A stretch of 64,000 nt of DNA from Clostridia bacterium (GTDB lineage: Bacteria; Bacillota; Clostridia; Oscillospirales; Acutalibacteraceae): contig JAFXBF010000011.1 of the NCBI GenBank assembly GCA_017516745.1, positions 124,001-188,000 on the forward strand, in the 5' to 3' direction. The position numbers were made by a program, and so were the translations under genes. The notes beneath the pieces are model-generated. The model saw nothing but the letters and a program-made list of their open reading frames with translations, was not told where the DNA came from and searched no databases. Of the stretch, positions 49,144 to 60,575 are shown in pieces. The first letter of the stretch is position 1. Every line of letters begins with the position of its first letter.

Positions 49144-49216
49144 TGTCATTCTGAGCGAAGCGAAGAATCTTAACACCATATAAAGATTTTTCGTCGTTTC
49201 ACTCCTCGGAATGACA
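49144..49216. repeat. Short inverted-repeat element (TGTCATTCTGAGCG type)
   Basis: TGTCATTCTGAGCGAAGCGA (from 49144) and its inverted partner, TTTCACTCCTCGGAATGACA (ending 49216), bound a 73-bp element with AAGAATCT/AGATTTTT inside. This short repeat is widespread in bacteria. A further TGCCTCAA/TTGAGGCA pair lies at 49249-49287. No gene is seen between 49067 and 49302. Confidence 0.65.
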
Positions 49217-49302
49217 TCTTATTTTTGATGTGATGTAACATATCCCGTTGCCTCAATGTGCTTGGAAATATCAACTTTATTGAGGCATTGCGACTGAGGC
49301 AC

Positions 49303-50853
49303 TCAGTGTTTGAAGTGGCGCATGCCTACGAAGAGCATTGCAATGCCTGCTTCGTTACAAGCCTTGATTGAATCCTCGTCACGGATTGAGCCGCCCGGCT
49401 GAATGATTGCTGTGATGCCTGCCTTCTGTGCGGCGTGTACACAGTCGTCAAACGGGAAGAATGCGTCGCTGCCCATTACGCTGCCCTGTGCCTTATCGCC
49501 TGCGTACTTGATAGCAAGCTCAAGCGCTGTAATACGGTTGGTCTGGCCGGGGCCGATACCTGTTGTAGCGTTGTCCTTTGCAAGTGCAATGCCGTTGGAC
49601 TTGGTGTGCTTGACAACCTTCCATACGAACATAAGCTGCTTCATTTCTTCCTCTGTGGGCTTTCTGTCTGTTACGCAGACAATGTCTTCCTCGTTGAGAA
49701 GCTCGGTGTCAAGCTCCTGAACAAGCAGACCGCCTGCAACCTTCTTCATATCAACAAGACCCTTCTTGTTGGGGGCTGCAAGGTTGGGAAGCTCAAGAAG
49801 GCGGATGTTCTTCTTTGCTGTGAGGATTTCAAGTGCCTTTTCGGAGAAGGAGGGAGCAATGATGATTTCAAGGAAAATCTTTGCAAGCTCGTTTGCTGTG
49901 TCCTCGTCAACCTCTCTGTTGAGGGCAACAATGCCACCGAAGATTGAAACGGGGTCAGCATTGTATGCGTTGAGGTATGCCTCGTGAATTGTTGCGCCGA
50001 TACCTACACCGCAGGGGTTAGCGTGCTTAACGCCTACTGCTACGGGCTCGTCAAAGCCGAATTCCTTGATAATGTCAAGAGCACCGTTAGCATCGTTGAT
50101 ATTGTTGTAGGAAAGCTCCTTGCCGTGAAGCTGCTTTGCAGCGGAAAGAACGTTGTCTGCTGCGCCGATTTCGGTGTAGAAGGCTGCCTTCTGGTGCGGA
50201 TTTTCGCCGTAGCGCATATCCTGAACCTTTTCAAAGGTCATTGTAAAGCAGTTTGCAAACGGGTCTTCGCCTCTCTGCTTTCTGAGGTATGTATTAATCA
50301 TTGAGTCGTAGTTTGCTGTGTGCTCAAATACCTTGCCTGCGAGCTTAAATTTTGTTTCCTTGCTGGGTGCACCGTTTGCCTTGTATTCTTCAATAACGGT
50401 TGCATAGTCAGCAGGGTCAACGATAACTGCAACGTCCTGCCAGTTCTTTGCTGCTGCACGAATCATTGTCGGGCCGCCGATATCGATGTTTTCGATTGCA
50501 TCCTCAAGTGTAACGTCGGGCTTGAGAATAGTCTGCTTGAAGGGGTAGAGGTTGATTGCAACAACGTCAATCGGTGTAACCTCAAGTTTTTCAAGCTGCT
50601 CCATGTGCTCGGGGTTGGAGCGCATTGCAAGAATACCTGCGTGTACCATCGGGTGGAGAGTCTTTACTCTGCCGTCAAGGCACTCGGGGAAGCCCGTGAT
50701 GTCGGAAACCTGTGTGCAGGGGATGCCTGCATCTGCAACAGCTTTTGCTGTGCCGCCTGTGGAAACGATTTCAAAACCGAGCTCGTTGAGCTCCTTTGCA
50801 AATTCAACGATTCCTGTCTTGTCGGAAACGCTCAGAAGTGCTCTTCTCTTCAT
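49303..50853 (-). CDS. purH: Bifunctional AICAR formyltransferase/IMP cyclohydrolase
   Basis: A 516-residue enzyme for the last two steps of IMP synthesis. The N-terminal MGS-fold cyclohydrolase has [18 protein letters not shown] and [11 protein letters not shown]; the C-terminal transformylase has [23 protein letters not shown] and, near the end, the [10 protein letters not shown] segment (about 462-471). Length and order are standard. It is the last gene of the minus-strand purE-F-M-N-H operon, 15 bp after purN, with AAACGGAGGAAT as ribosome site. Confidence 0.97.
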   Translation of the reverse strand: MKRRALLSVSDKTGIVEFAKELNELGFEIVSTGGTAKAVADAGIPCTQVSDITGFPECLDGRVKTLHPMVHAGILAMRSNPEHMEQLEKLEVTPIDVVAINLYPFKQTILKPDVTLEDAIENIDIGGPTMIRAAAKNWQDVAVIVDPADYATVIEEYKANGAPSKETKFKLAGKVFEHTANYDSMINTYLRKQRGEDPFANCFTMTFEKVQDMRYGENPHQKAAFYTEIGAADNVLSAAKQLHGKELSYNNINDANGALDIIKEFGFDEPVAVGVKHANPCGVGIGATIHEAYLNAYNADPVSIFGGIVALNREVDEDTANELAKIFLEIIIAPSFSEKALEILTAKKNIRLLELPNLAAPNKKGLVDMKKVAGGLLVQELDTELLNEEDIVCVTDRKPTEEEMKQLMFVWKVVKHTKSNGIALAKDNATTGIGPGQTNRITALELAIKYAGDKAQGSVMGSDAFFPFDDCVHAAQKAGITAIIQPGGSIRDEDSIKACNEAGIAMLFVGMRHFKH

Positions 50854-50868
50854 TGTTAATTCCTCCGT

Positions 50869-51459
50869 TTATTTTCTTTCGTCGCAGAGCTTTGCCACTG
50901 CCTCTGGCAGTATCTTCCACTCTGCCTGTTCCATTATTCTTTTCTGAAGTGTCTCGGGTGTGTCGCCCTCAAGCACATCAACCGCCTTTTGTGCGATTAT
51001 TCTGCCGCCGTCGGGGATTTCGTTAACAAAGTGCACTGTTGCACCGCTTACCTTAACGCCGTATTCAAGTGCTGCTTCGTGAACCTTAAGTCCGTAGAAG
51101 CCCTTGCCGCAGAAAGAGGGGATGAGTGCCGGGTGAACATTTACTATTTTTTCGGGGTACTTTTCAATAACCTTTTCGCCGAGTATGGTCATAAAGCCTG
51201 CAAGCACTATAAGGTCTGCCTTGGAAGCCTCTAATTCGGCCAGCAGAGCGTTTTCAAACTCCTCTGCCGTCTTGCCCTTGCGCTCGATAACAGCCGTGGC
51301 AACGCCCGAATTTTTCGCTCTTTCAAGGGCATAAACGCCGTCCTTGCTGGAAATGACCTTTACAAACTCACCGTTCGGGATTTTGCCTGCCGCCTTTGCG
51401 TCAAGCAACGCCTGCAGGTTTGTGCCGCCACCCGAAACAAGTACAACTATGTTTAACAT
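50869..51459 (-). CDS. purN: Phosphoribosylglycinamide formyltransferase
   Basis: A 196-residue enzyme that transfers a formyl group from 10-formyl-THF to [19 protein letters not shown] binds the phosphate, and [17 protein letters not shown] (about 105-121) carries the catalytic His of the HPSLLPSF motif. The catalytic Asp region is [11 protein letters not shown]. It overlaps the end of purM by 7 bp, so the two are translationally coupled. Confidence 0.96.
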   Translation of the reverse strand: MLNIVVLVSGGGTNLQALLDAKAAGKIPNGEFVKVISSKDGVYALERAKNSGVATAVIERKGKTAEEFENALLAELEASKADLIVLAGFMTILGEKVIEKYPEKIVNVHPALIPSFCGKGFYGLKVHEAALEYGVKVSGATVHFVNEIPDGGRIIAQKAVDVLEGDTPETLQKRIMEQAEWKILPEAVAKLCDERK

Positions 51460-52490
51460 ATATCAATACCCTTGTCACCTGCAACGATTTCGCCGATGAT
51501 GTGTGCCTTTTCGCCGATAGCGTTAACTGCTCTGACTGCTTCGTCTGCCTTGTCAGCAGAAACAGCAACACAAAGGCCGACACCCATATTGAAGGTGTTG
51601 AACATATCTCTTTCGGGAATACCCTCGGCAGCAAGAAGGTTGAAGATGGGCTTTACGGGAACAGCCTTTCTCTCAATCTTTGCTCTGACACCTTCTGTGC
51701 TGAACATTCTCGGAATGTTCTCATAGAAGCCGCCGCCTGTGATGTGGGAAATGCCGTGAATCTTGCATACGTTCTTAATTGCGTTGATTGTCTTGACATA
51801 AATCTTTGTGGGTGTGATAAGCTCTTCGCCGAGTGTCTTGCCAAGCTCGTCAACATAAATTGAAAGTCTTTCGGGAGAAACGTTGAAAGCCTTTCTTACA
51901 AGTGAGAAGCCGTTGGAGTGAACGCCGGAGGACTCAACACCGATAAGTACATCGCCGGGCTTGATATCCTTGCCGTCAACGATATCTGCCTTGTCTGCAA
52001 GACCTACGCAGAAGCCTGCAAGGTCGTATTCGTCGTTTGTGTAGATGCCGGGCATTTCTGCTGTTTCGCCGCCGACGAGTGCACAGCCTGCCTGAACACA
52101 GCCGTCTGCAATACCGCTGACTATATCTGCTACCTTTTCGGGAATGTTCTTTGCTACTGAAATGTAGTCAAGGAAGAAAAGGGGCTTTGCGCCTGAACAG
52201 GCAACGTCGTTTGCGCACATTGCAACGCAGTCGATACCGACGGTGTTGTGAATGTCCATCATAAATGCAATCTTGAGCTTGGTGCCTACACCGTCCGTTC
52301 CCGAAACAAGGACGGGCTCTTTGATGCCTGTGAGGTCGGGCAGGAACATACCGCCGAAACCGCCGATTTCATCGAACACACCGGGAATTCTTGTTCTCTC
52401 GACGTGCTTTTTCATAAGTTTTACAGCCTCGTAACCCTTGGTTACGTCTACGCCTGCATCCTTATAGCTTTTTGAAAAACTGTTTTCCAT
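51453..52490 (-). CDS. purM: Phosphoribosylformylglycinamidine cyclo-ligase (AIR synthetase)
   Basis: A 345-residue ATP-dependent ligase that closes the imidazole ring. [19 protein letters not shown] opens it, [13 protein letters not shown] (about 63-75) and [20 protein letters not shown] (about 86-105) are the PurM signatures, and [14 protein letters not shown] follows at about 246. ATG 52490 is preferred because GGAGAG lies about 10 nt upstream; the longer reading from 52529 overlaps purF and is not typical. Confidence 0.96.
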   Translation of the reverse strand: MENSFSKSYKDAGVDVTKGYEAVKLMKKHVERTRIPGVFDEIGGFGGMFLPDLTGIKEPVLVSGTDGVGTKLKIAFMMDIHNTVGIDCVAMCANDVACSGAKPLFFLDYISVAKNIPEKVADIVSGIADGCVQAGCALVGGETAEMPGIYTNDEYDLAGFCVGLADKADIVDGKDIKPGDVLIGVESSGVHSNGFSLVRKAFNVSPERLSIYVDELGKTLGEELITPTKIYVKTINAIKNVCKIHGISHITGGGFYENIPRMFSTEGVRAKIERKAVPVKPIFNLLAAEGIPERDMFNTFNMGVGLCVAVSADKADEAVRAVNAIGEKAHIIGEIVAGDKGIDIC

Positions 52491-52506
52491 AATTCTTAAG
52501 CTCTCC

Positions 52507-53931
52507 TTATTTCTTGATTTTATAGTCAAATTTATCTACGTAGTTGGGGCCCGAAATATCTACAGGGTAGTTGCCTGTGAAGCACGCATCGCAGAAGCTG
52601 ACGTTTGATTTGTCGGCAACCTTGTGCAGGGCTTCAAGGCTTAAGAAACCGAGTGTGTCTGCGCCGATGAATTTGCGTATGCCCTCGATATCCATCTGAC
52701 AGGCTATCAGCTTGTCCTTCGAGCTGATGTCCGTTCCGAAATAGCAGGGATTGATAAAGGGAGGGGAGGATATTCTCATATGAACCTCTTTTGCGCCTGC
52801 CGCACGAAGCCTTTTAATAAGCTTTGCGCAGGTTGTGCCTCTGACAATTGAGTCGTCAACAAGCACCACTCTCTTTCCCTCTAACTCGTTGCCCAGAGGA
52901 TTGAGCTTTATCTGTACCGAGCGTTCACGCTGGCTCTGTGTCGTCTGTATGAACGTTCTGCCGATGTAGCGGTTTTTAATAAGACCTATGCCGTAGGAAA
53001 TTTTACTCTCCGTAGCGTAGCCTATAGCCGCATCAAGTCCCGAGTCGGGTGCGCCGATTACGACATCTGCCTCAACGGGGTGCTCCTGCGCAAGGAACTT
53101 GCCTGCGTTAAGCCTTGAGCGGTGAACGCTTGCACCGTCTATTACCGAGTCGGGTCTTGCGGTGTAAACGTGCTCGAAAATACAAAGCGAAGTCTTCTGA
53201 CCGCAATGTGTTTTGTTGGAGTATACGGCATCCTTTGTTATTACAACAATTTCGCCCGGCTCAATATCTCTGATGAACTGAGCGCCTATGCTCTGCAAAG
53301 CACAGCTTTCGGAAGCGACAACGTACGCTTCGCCGAGCTTGCCCATACACAGCGGACGGAAGCCCTTGGGGTCACGCACGGCAACGAGCTTTTTGGGTGA
53401 CATAATTACAAGTGAATATGCGCCCTCAATCTCCTTCATCGTTTCGGCTATTGCCGTTTCGATGTTTTCCGTTTCAAGTCTGTGGCGTGCTATGCAGTGA
53501 ACTATGAGCTCTGCGTTGCTGTTTGTCTGGAAAACGGCGCCCTCGCTCTGTAGCTTTTCCCTGAGCTGTGCCGTGTTGACAAGGCAGCCGTTGTTTGCAA
53601 CGGAAATTGAGCCTCTGGCGTAGGACATAACCATGGGCTGGTTGTTTATTTCGTCCTCTTCGCCGTGGGTGGAATAGCGCACGTGGCCGAGTGCAACGTC
53701 GCCCTTGCCGTTTTCGGTGAGGGCGGCGAGCCTGTCTGCGGTGAATACGTTGGGCACGGTGCCCATATCCGTTATGCAGTCAACGGTTTTACCGTTTCTT
53801 ACCGCAATACCGCAGCTTACCTGACCACGGTGCTGAAGCGCATAAAGCGCAAGATATGTTTCGTGAACGGCGTTTTGTTCAAGACCACGGTTGAATATAC
53901 CGAAAACGCCGCATTCTTCGTGTAAAGGCAT
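52507..53931 (-). CDS. purF: Amidophosphoribosyltransferase
   Basis: A 474-residue enzyme for the first committed purine step, PRPP plus glutamine. MPLHEE is a short propeptide before the nucleophile Cys 7 ([10 protein letters not shown]). The glutaminase domain has [11 protein letters not shown]; the transferase has the PRPP loop [13 protein letters not shown] (about 352-364). Cysteines in [15 protein letters not shown] and FCDACFTG match the [4Fe-4S] ligands of the Bacillus-type oxygen-sensitive enzyme. GGAGGAA precedes ATG 53931. It is 16 bp before purM. Confidence 0.97.
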   Translation of the reverse strand: MPLHEECGVFGIFNRGLEQNAVHETYLALYALQHRGQVSCGIAVRNGKTVDCITDMGTVPNVFTADRLAALTENGKGDVALGHVRYSTHGEEDEINNQPMVMSYARGSISVANNGCLVNTAQLREKLQSEGAVFQTNSNAELIVHCIARHRLETENIETAIAETMKEIEGAYSLVIMSPKKLVAVRDPKGFRPLCMGKLGEAYVVASESCALQSIGAQFIRDIEPGEIVVITKDAVYSNKTHCGQKTSLCIFEHVYTARPDSVIDGASVHRSRLNAGKFLAQEHPVEADVVIGAPDSGLDAAIGYATESKISYGIGLIKNRYIGRTFIQTTQSQRERSVQIKLNPLGNELEGKRVVLVDDSIVRGTTCAKLIKRLRAAGAKEVHMRISSPPFINPCYFGTDISSKDKLIACQMDIEGIRKFIGADTLGFLSLEALHKVADKSNVSFCDACFTGNYPVDISGPNYVDKFDYKIKK

Positions 53932-53952
53932 AAAAGCAATTCCTCCTTGGAA

Positions 53953-54450
53953 TTAAAGCTCTGCAACCTGTGCGGCAAGTGCGGCATCCTTTTCAAGAAC
54001 CTTCTTTGCCATATCCTCTTTCATTGCTGTGAGCTTGTCTGCAAGTACGGGCTCGGAAAGAGCAAGCATCTGAACGGCAAGGATTGCTGCGTTTTCTGCG
54101 CCGTCGATAGCAACTGTTGCAACGGGAATGCCTGCAGGCATCTGAACTGTTGCAAGAAGTGCATCCAGACCGTCAAGTGTGGAGGACTTTATCGGAATAC
54201 CGATAACGGGCAGGGTTGTGTGTGCGGCAAGCACACCGCCAAGGTGAGCAGCCTTGCCTGCTGCGGAAATGATAACGCCGAAGCCGTTTGCGGCAGCGCT
54301 CTTTGAAAACTCTGCGGCAGCATCGGGCGTTCTGTGGGCGGACATAACGTGTGCCTCAACCTCAACGCCGAACTCCTTGAGCTTTTTGATGGCTTTGCTT
54401 ACTACGGGCAGATCGCTGTCGCTGCCCATTACGATTGCAACTTTTTTCAT
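53953..54450 (-). CDS. purE: N5-carboxyaminoimidazole ribonucleotide mutase
   Basis: A 165-residue enzyme of the PurE fold. IVMGSDSDLPVVSKAI (about 6-21) and HVMSAHRTPDAAAEF (about 37-51) are the signatures, followed by AAGKAAHLGGVLAAHT. ATG 54450 is chosen for the AAGGA 10 nt upstream and the standard length; an in-frame ATG at 54468 has no site. No purK is present, so it may be the class II enzyme using CO2 directly, but that cannot be shown. It is first in the operon behind a structured leader. Confidence 0.95.
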   Translation of the reverse strand: MKKVAIVMGSDSDLPVVSKAIKKLKEFGVEVEAHVMSAHRTPDAAAEFSKSAAANGFGVIISAAGKAAHLGGVLAAHTTLPVIGIPIKSSTLDGLDALLATVQMPAGIPVATVAIDGAENAAILAVQMLALSEPVLADKLTAMKEDMAKKVLEKDAALAAQVAEL

Positions 54451-54466
54451 AGCTGTACCGTCCTTC

Positions 54467-54505
54467 AAAATGATTAAGGCTGCCGCACATTTATGCGCAA
54501 CAGCC
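54467..54505 (-). terminator. Hairpin just before purE, possible attenuator or RNA end
   Basis: On the minus strand GGCTGTTGCGCAT pairs with ATGTGCGGCAGCC (54505-54478), a near-perfect 13-bp stem, followed by TTAATCATTTT. It lies between the promoter at 54615-54643 and the purE ribosome site, so it would end most leader transcripts unless overcome. Confidence 0.6.
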
Positions 54506-54510
54506 CCTTT

Positions 54511-54608
54511 GTTATTTTATTTTTTTGCAGACCTCGGCAGGGCAGAAAGAGCCTTTGTGAACAAAAGACAAGCACATTACCATATTCGCCCACTCCCGAA
54601 ATCAAGAT
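54511..54608 (-). ncRNA. Candidate structured leader RNA or small RNA upstream of purE
   Basis: Transcription from 54615-54643 should begin near 54608 on the minus strand and run about 140 nt to the hairpin at 54467-54505. The segment folds as a rod: TTTCGG (5' arm) pairs with CCGAGG, GGGC with GCCC, a large internal loop follows, and an apical TTTTGT-TC-ACAAAG hairpin closes it. A closed stem with central bubble recalls 6S RNA, which is known to sit near purine genes in some bacteria, but the length is short and no diagnostic sequence is certain. It does not match the purine or ZTP riboswitch consensus as I know them. Confidence 0.4.
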
Positions 54609-54614
54609 ACTCCT

Positions 54615-54643
54615 ATTTTAAAGTATCTTTTGAAATTTTTCAA
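54615..54643 (-). promoter_or_regulatory. Promoter of the purine leader and operon
   Basis: On the minus strand: TTGAAA (54643-54638), a 17-nt spacer and TAAAAT (54620-54615). About 165 nt separate it from purE. Confidence 0.7.
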
Positions 54644-54751
54644 GATATTTATTATTAAAATATTAATTTCTACATATATATGTATATATTTACACTTAAC
54701 CACAGCATTTTGGTGATTATAACCACAGCAGAAATGAGGAAAAAGATAAAA

Positions 54752-55288
54752 ATGAAAAGACTTATTGTATTGCTTACCGTTATTTGTCTTGTGTTTTGCG
54801 GCTGTGTCCGCACTGGTGAAAGGGACAGTCTCGATTTTATTTCCACAATGGCGAAATACGGCTATGAGTGCGTTGTTGAAGAAGTGTCAAGCGGCGAAGA
54901 AACAAGGGAAAGCTGTTATGTGAGCGGATTTAAAATATCACTGTTTTCAAATTCGGATTACAAGCTTTACAGGCTGTCAGTTACATATTCGGGCAAGGGC
55001 GGAAAGGACTATATAGACCTTGCAAGGGCTGCCGTTATGAGTATGTGCCTTTACTCCGAAAATCAGACCTCGGCTGTGCTTGAAACGCTGGGTATAAACG
55101 AAACGCTGCCGGACAGCACGAAGGGTGTTGCCCGGTGCGAAACAGGGGAGTTTTTCTTTTCCTTTACTTGCGATAATGCAGGCGGAATGTTGGTTATTGA
55201 CAGTCTTCGCCTGAATCCCACTCAGCCTGCAACGGTAACGGTACGCACAACAGTGCCGTCACCTGAAAAAGCCGAAACCACGCTTTGA
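54752..55288 (+). CDS. Small putative lipoprotein
   Basis: A 178-residue exported protein. MKRLIVLLTVICLVFCGC ends in a lipobox-like FCGC (Cys 18), so it is probably lipid-anchored to the outer face of the membrane. The mature part, with SLDFISTMAKYGYECVVEEV and YIDLARAAVMSMCLYSENQT, is unrecognised. ATG 54752 follows GAGGAAAAAG; an in-frame ATG at 54734 would add six residues. The last 30 bp overlap the opposite ylmC gene tail to tail. Function unknown. Confidence 0.68.
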   Translation: MKRLIVLLTVICLVFCGCVRTGERDSLDFISTMAKYGYECVVEEVSSGEETRESCYVSGFKISLFSNSDYKLYRLSVTYSGKGGKDYIDLARAAVMSMCLYSENQTSAVLETLGINETLPDSTKGVARCETGEFFFSFTCDNAGGMLVIDSLRLNPTQPATVTVRTTVPSPEKAETTL

Positions 55289-55555
55289 ACAGTCGTTTTG
55301 TCTTGGCGGGGGAGGCGGTGCGGTGTAGCAGACAAGAATGATATCGTTGCCCACAACGTCCACGTCACACCACGCAATGCGGATATCCCTTTCGCAGGCG
55401 TAGGGTGAAAATGTCCTTCCGCCTCGGCACACTACAATATTGATAACCTGACCTGTTGAGCAGTCAATTTCAACGTCGCACACATGCCCCAGCCGACAGC
55501 CGTCTTTCTTGTTGATTACCTCCTTGGTTTTGAGCGTTGCAATACAGTGCTTCAC
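55259..55555 (-). CDS. YlmC/YmxH family sporulation protein (PRC-barrel)
   Basis: A 98-residue protein of the PRC-barrel type linked to sporulation in Firmicutes. TLKTKEVINKKDGCRLGHVCDVEIDCSTG and DIRIAWCDVDVVGNDIILV are the matching blocks (about 7-35 and 57-75). The C-terminal proline-rich tail (TAPPPPPRQNDC) is extra. Translation starts at GTG 55555 behind AAAGGAGG. Some relatives are induced in the mother cell; no sigma-specific promoter could be read here. Confidence 0.82.
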   Translation of the reverse strand: MKHCIATLKTKEVINKKDGCRLGHVCDVEIDCSTGQVINIVVCRGGRTFSPYACERDIRIAWCDVDVVGNDIILVCYTAPPPPPRQNDCSKRGFGFFR

Positions 55556-55678
55556 AAAAAATCCTCCTTTCGCAAAATGTATATGAAATATTTTTAAAAA
55601 TAATAAATATCCTCTTTTAATTTGCGGCTTTGTATGCTACACTTATAAAAACAAAAATCAAAACAGGAGGACAGTAAT

Positions 55679-58600
55679 TTGAATTTTCTTCTTGATAAAC
55701 TTCGTGTATTTCTGCCCGAGGTAAGCAAGCTTGTTTTTGCCGAGTCTTATGAGCTTACGGGCTTTAAGTACATACCCTGCGGCTATAAGCCGTCGGGAAA
55801 TGCTCTTCCCGAGGTGACGGAGGAGTGGATTGATTTCGGCAAGTACGACCGTTGGGGCGACGAAACCGACAGCCACGGCTGGTTTTACAAAAAGGTTACC
55901 CTGCCCGAAAATATGAAGGGCAAAAAGGTGCAGTTCTATTTTGAAACATCCGGTCCCTACAGCGAGGTAAACTACGAGCCCCAGTTCACTGTTTACGCCA
56001 ACGGCGAATTGCTTCACGGTGTGGATTCCAACCACCGCTACTGTGAGCTTCCTGCAGGTGAGGAGTATGAAATTTACGTTTATGCCTACACGGGTATGAA
56101 AACCTGCCGCCACAACGTTTTCAGCAGCCTTTACGTTGTGGACGAGCTTTACAAGCAGCTCTATTACGACCTTAAAGTGCCATACGATGCACTTCGCCTT
56201 CTTCAGAAGGACAGCAAGGAATACAGCGATATTCTCCGCAGTATAAACAATGCCCTCAACCTTATTGATATGCGTGTGCCCGGCTCACCCGAGTGCAGGC
56301 AGAGCGTTGAAAAGGCACTTGAATACCTTAAAACCGAGTTCTACGGTAAGGTCTGCTCTGAGCAGGAGGTCAACTGCATCTGCATTGGCCACACGCATAT
56401 CGACGTTGCGTGGCTGTGGACACTTGCGCAGACGAAAGAAAAGACGGTGCGTTCTTTCTCGACCGTAATTGCACTTATGAAGCAGTACCCCGAGTACAAG
56501 TTTATGTCCTCGCAGGCACAGCTTTACAAATACCTTAAAGAGGAAAGCCCCGAAACCTACGAAGAGGTAAAGAAAATGGTTGCCGCAGGCCGTTGGGAGG
56601 TCGAAGGCGCAATGTGGGTTGAGGCTGACTGTAACCTCACAAGCGGCGAAAGCCTTGTGCGTCAGGTGCTTTTCGGCAAGCGCTTCTTTAATCAGGAATT
56701 CGGCGTGGACAGTAAAGTCCTCTGGCTGCCCGACGTATTCGGCTACAGCGCAGCACTTCCCCAGATTCTGCGCAAGAGCGGTGTTGACAAGTTCGTAACC
56801 TCCAAAATAAGCTGGAACGAAACCAACACAATGCCCTACGATACCTTCACCTGGAAGGGTATTGATTCAACGGGTATCTTTACCCACTTCCTCACAGCGC
56901 AGGACACACAGCCGCCCGGAACGTGGAGAAACAACACAACCTATAACGCAATGCTCACACCCACAGAGGTGAAGGGCTGCTGGAACAGATATCAGCAAAA
57001 GCACCTCAACGACGAGGTTATTCTCACCTTTGGCCACGGTGACGGCGGCGGCGGACCCACCCAGTTGCATATGGAAAACCACCGCAGACTTTGCAAGGGT
57101 CTTCCGTCCTTCCCGAATACCGTTATCGAGTTTGCAGGGGATTACCTTGAGCGCACAAAGCAAAAGGTAGAGAAGGACGAGAAGATGCCGACTTGGGTTG
57201 GTGAGCTCTACCTTGAATTCCACAGGGGTACTTATACCTCCAACGCCTGCAACAAGCGCAACAACAGAAAGAGCGAATTCCTTTACCAGAATATCGAGCT
57301 TTTCAGCGAAATCAACCGCCTCCTCAATAAGGCACAGTATCCGCAGGAAAAGATTAACGAGGGCTGGGAGTGCATACTTCTCAACCAGTTCCACGATATT
57401 ATCCCCGGCTCATCAATTTACCAGGTATATGAGGAAAGCACAAAGCAGTACGAGGCTATCGGCAAGGTAGGTAATGAGCTTCTTGATGCTGCAAAGGCAG
57501 AAATTGCCGCAAATATCAAGACCGACGGCGGTATTGCCGTATTCAACCCCAACTCCTTTACAAACAGCGGTGTAGTAGATGTTGACGGCGAAAAGATTTA
57601 TGTTGAAAACATTCCTGCAAAGGGCTGGAAGGTTGTCAACGGCAACGAGAGCAAGGGCAGCGTTGAAGTTGCCGACAAGAAGCTCGAAAACGCATACTTT
57701 ATTCTTGAATTTGCCGACGATTACACAATCAGCCGTATTTATGATAAGCGTTGCGGCAGAGAAGTTCTCAAGGCAGGTGAGAGAGCAAACGTAATTGAAG
57801 CTTATGAGGACTTCCCCAGAGAGTACGATGCCTGGGAAATCTCCGTTTACTACAAGGAAAAGCGTTGGGAAATCAACGACGTCAGCGCTGTTGAAGAGCT
57901 TGACGAGGGTGTCAGAAAGGGCTTTAAGATTACAAGAAAGTTCTTTGATTCCGTAATTGAGCAGAAGGTATGGCTTTACAACGATATCGATAAAATTGAT
58001 TTTGACACAACTGCAGAGTGGTGGCAGGAGCATATTCTTGTCAAGGCTGCATTCCCCGTTGAAATCAATGCCGACAAGGCAAGCTACGAAATTCAGTTCG
58101 GCTGTGTTGAGCGCCCGACCCACTCAAACACCAGCTGGGATGCCGCAAAGTTCGAGGTTTGTGCACACAAGTTTGCCGACCTTTCCGAATGTGATTACGG
58201 CGTAAGTATTCTCAACGACTGTAAGTACGGCCACGATATCCACGACAGCGTAATCAGACTCACGCTTCTCAAGTGCGCAACCCATCCCAGCCCCAAGGCT
58301 GACAAGGGTCACCACGAGTTTACATACTCACTGCGTCCGCACGAGGGCAGCTTCAAGCAGGCAGGCACAGTCCGCCTTGCTTACGACCTCAATAACCCGA
58401 TGACCGCCGTTAAGCTCGGCAAGCAGGACGGCGTACTGCCCGAAAGCTACAGCTTCGTTTCGGTTTCACACGAAAATATCGTTGTCGATACTGTCAAGAA
58501 AGCAGAGGATACCGACACCACAATCATCCGTATGTATGAAAGCTGGAACAAGCGTGTCAGCAACGCAACGCTCTCCTTCGGCTTTGATGTAAAGAGTGCA

Positions 58601-58708
58601 GTGCTCTGCGACCTTATGGAAAACGAAATCGAAGTATTAGAGGTAGTTGATAATACAGTTACGCTTCCCGTAAAACCGTTTGAGATTGTTACAATTAAAG
58701 TAAAATAA
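55679..58708 (+). CDS. Alpha-mannosidase, glycoside hydrolase family 38
   Basis: A 1009-residue enzyme that removes alpha-linked mannose. The catalytic domain begins at CIGHTHIDVAWLWTLAQTKE (zinc ligands, about 238-257) and has the nucleophile Asp in LWLPDVFGYSAALPQI (about 349-364). FGHGDGGGGPT (about 453-463) and LNQFHDIIPGSS (about 566-577) are further GH38 blocks; beta-sandwich domains fill the C-terminal third. No signal peptide is present, so it works on imported oligosaccharides. TTG 55679 is the start, with AGGAGG 8 nt upstream. It is transcribed alone and ends at a strong terminator. Confidence 0.95.
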   Translation: MNFLLDKLRVFLPEVSKLVFAESYELTGFKYIPCGYKPSGNALPEVTEEWIDFGKYDRWGDETDSHGWFYKKVTLPENMKGKKVQFYFETSGPYSEVNYEPQFTVYANGELLHGVDSNHRYCELPAGEEYEIYVYAYTGMKTCRHNVFSSLYVVDELYKQLYYDLKVPYDALRLLQKDSKEYSDILRSINNALNLIDMRVPGSPECRQSVEKALEYLKTEFYGKVCSEQEVNCICIGHTHIDVAWLWTLAQTKEKTVRSFSTVIALMKQYPEYKFMSSQAQLYKYLKEESPETYEEVKKMVAAGRWEVEGAMWVEADCNLTSGESLVRQVLFGKRFFNQEFGVDSKVLWLPDVFGYSAALPQILRKSGVDKFVTSKISWNETNTMPYDTFTWKGIDSTGIFTHFLTAQDTQPPGTWRNNTTYNAMLTPTEVKGCWNRYQQKHLNDEVILTFGHGDGGGGPTQLHMENHRRLCKGLPSFPNTVIEFAGDYLERTKQKVEKDEKMPTWVGELYLEFHRGTYTSNACNKRNNRKSEFLYQNIELFSEINRLLNKAQYPQEKINEGWECILLNQFHDIIPGSSIYQVYEESTKQYEAIGKVGNELLDAAKAEIAANIKTDGGIAVFNPNSFTNSGVVDVDGEKIYVENIPAKGWKVVNGNESKGSVEVADKKLENAYFILEFADDYTISRIYDKRCGREVLKAGERANVIEAYEDFPREYDAWEISVYYKEKRWEINDVSAVEELDEGVRKGFKITRKFFDSVIEQKVWLYNDIDKIDFDTTAEWWQEHILVKAAFPVEINADKASYEIQFGCVERPTHSNTSWDAAKFEVCAHKFADLSECDYGVSILNDCKYGHDIHDSVIRLTLLKCATHPSPKADKGHHEFTYSLRPHEGSFKQAGTVRLAYDLNNPMTAVKLGKQDGVLPESYSFVSVSHENIVVDTVKKAEDTDTTIIRMYESWNKRVSNATLSFGFDVKSAVLCDLMENEIEVLEVVDNTVTLPVKPFEIVTIKVK

Positions 58709-58720
58709 GGCAAAATAAAA

Positions 58721-58754
58721 AACTCAGCCGAAACTGAACTCGGCTGAGTTTTTG
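58721..58754 (+). terminator. Terminator of the alpha-mannosidase gene
   Basis: AACTCAGCCGA (58721-58731) pairs perfectly with TCGGCTGAGTT (58740-58750), followed by TTTG. Confidence 0.88.
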
Positions 58755-58799
58755 CTGTCCCTACAATGTTTCTCCTGTTTTATGTTCTGCATAACTACA

Positions 58800-58858
58800 A
58801 TCGGGTGAGGGCAGAGCCCTCCCACAATTTTGCATTTTGCGTTTTGCACTTTGCATTT
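58800..58858. repeat. Dispersed TGAGGGCAGAGCCCTCCCA / TTTTGCATTTTGC repeat
   Basis: TGAGGGCAGAGCCCTCCCA followed by ATTTTGCATTTTGCGTTTTG and CACTTTGCATTT. It is the same repeat type as 29292-29350 and, inverted, 8212-8265. It lies between convergent genes. Confidence 0.65.
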
Positions 58859-58893
58859 AAAAAGCACCGTCGGCGTTAAAACCAACGGTGCTT
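58855..58893 (-). terminator. Terminator of groESL
   Basis: On the minus strand AAAGCACCGT (58893-58884) pairs with ACGGTGCTTT (58869-58860), followed by TTT. Confidence 0.75.
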
Positions 58894-58915
58894 TGAAATT
58901 TATGCGGTTATTTGA

Positions 58916-60559
<1,644 letters not shown>

Positions 60560-60575
60560 TCATTTTCTCCTTTAA

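Noticed and set aside
49435-49947. Several Cys-rich plus-strand frames opposite the purine operon
   Set aside because: They are reverse-complement shadows of purH, purN, purM and purF, with no ribosome sites.
54467-54643. Purine or ZTP riboswitch in front of purE
   Set aside because: The conserved loop sequences of these riboswitches could not be found on the minus strand, so only a structured leader of unknown kind is reported.
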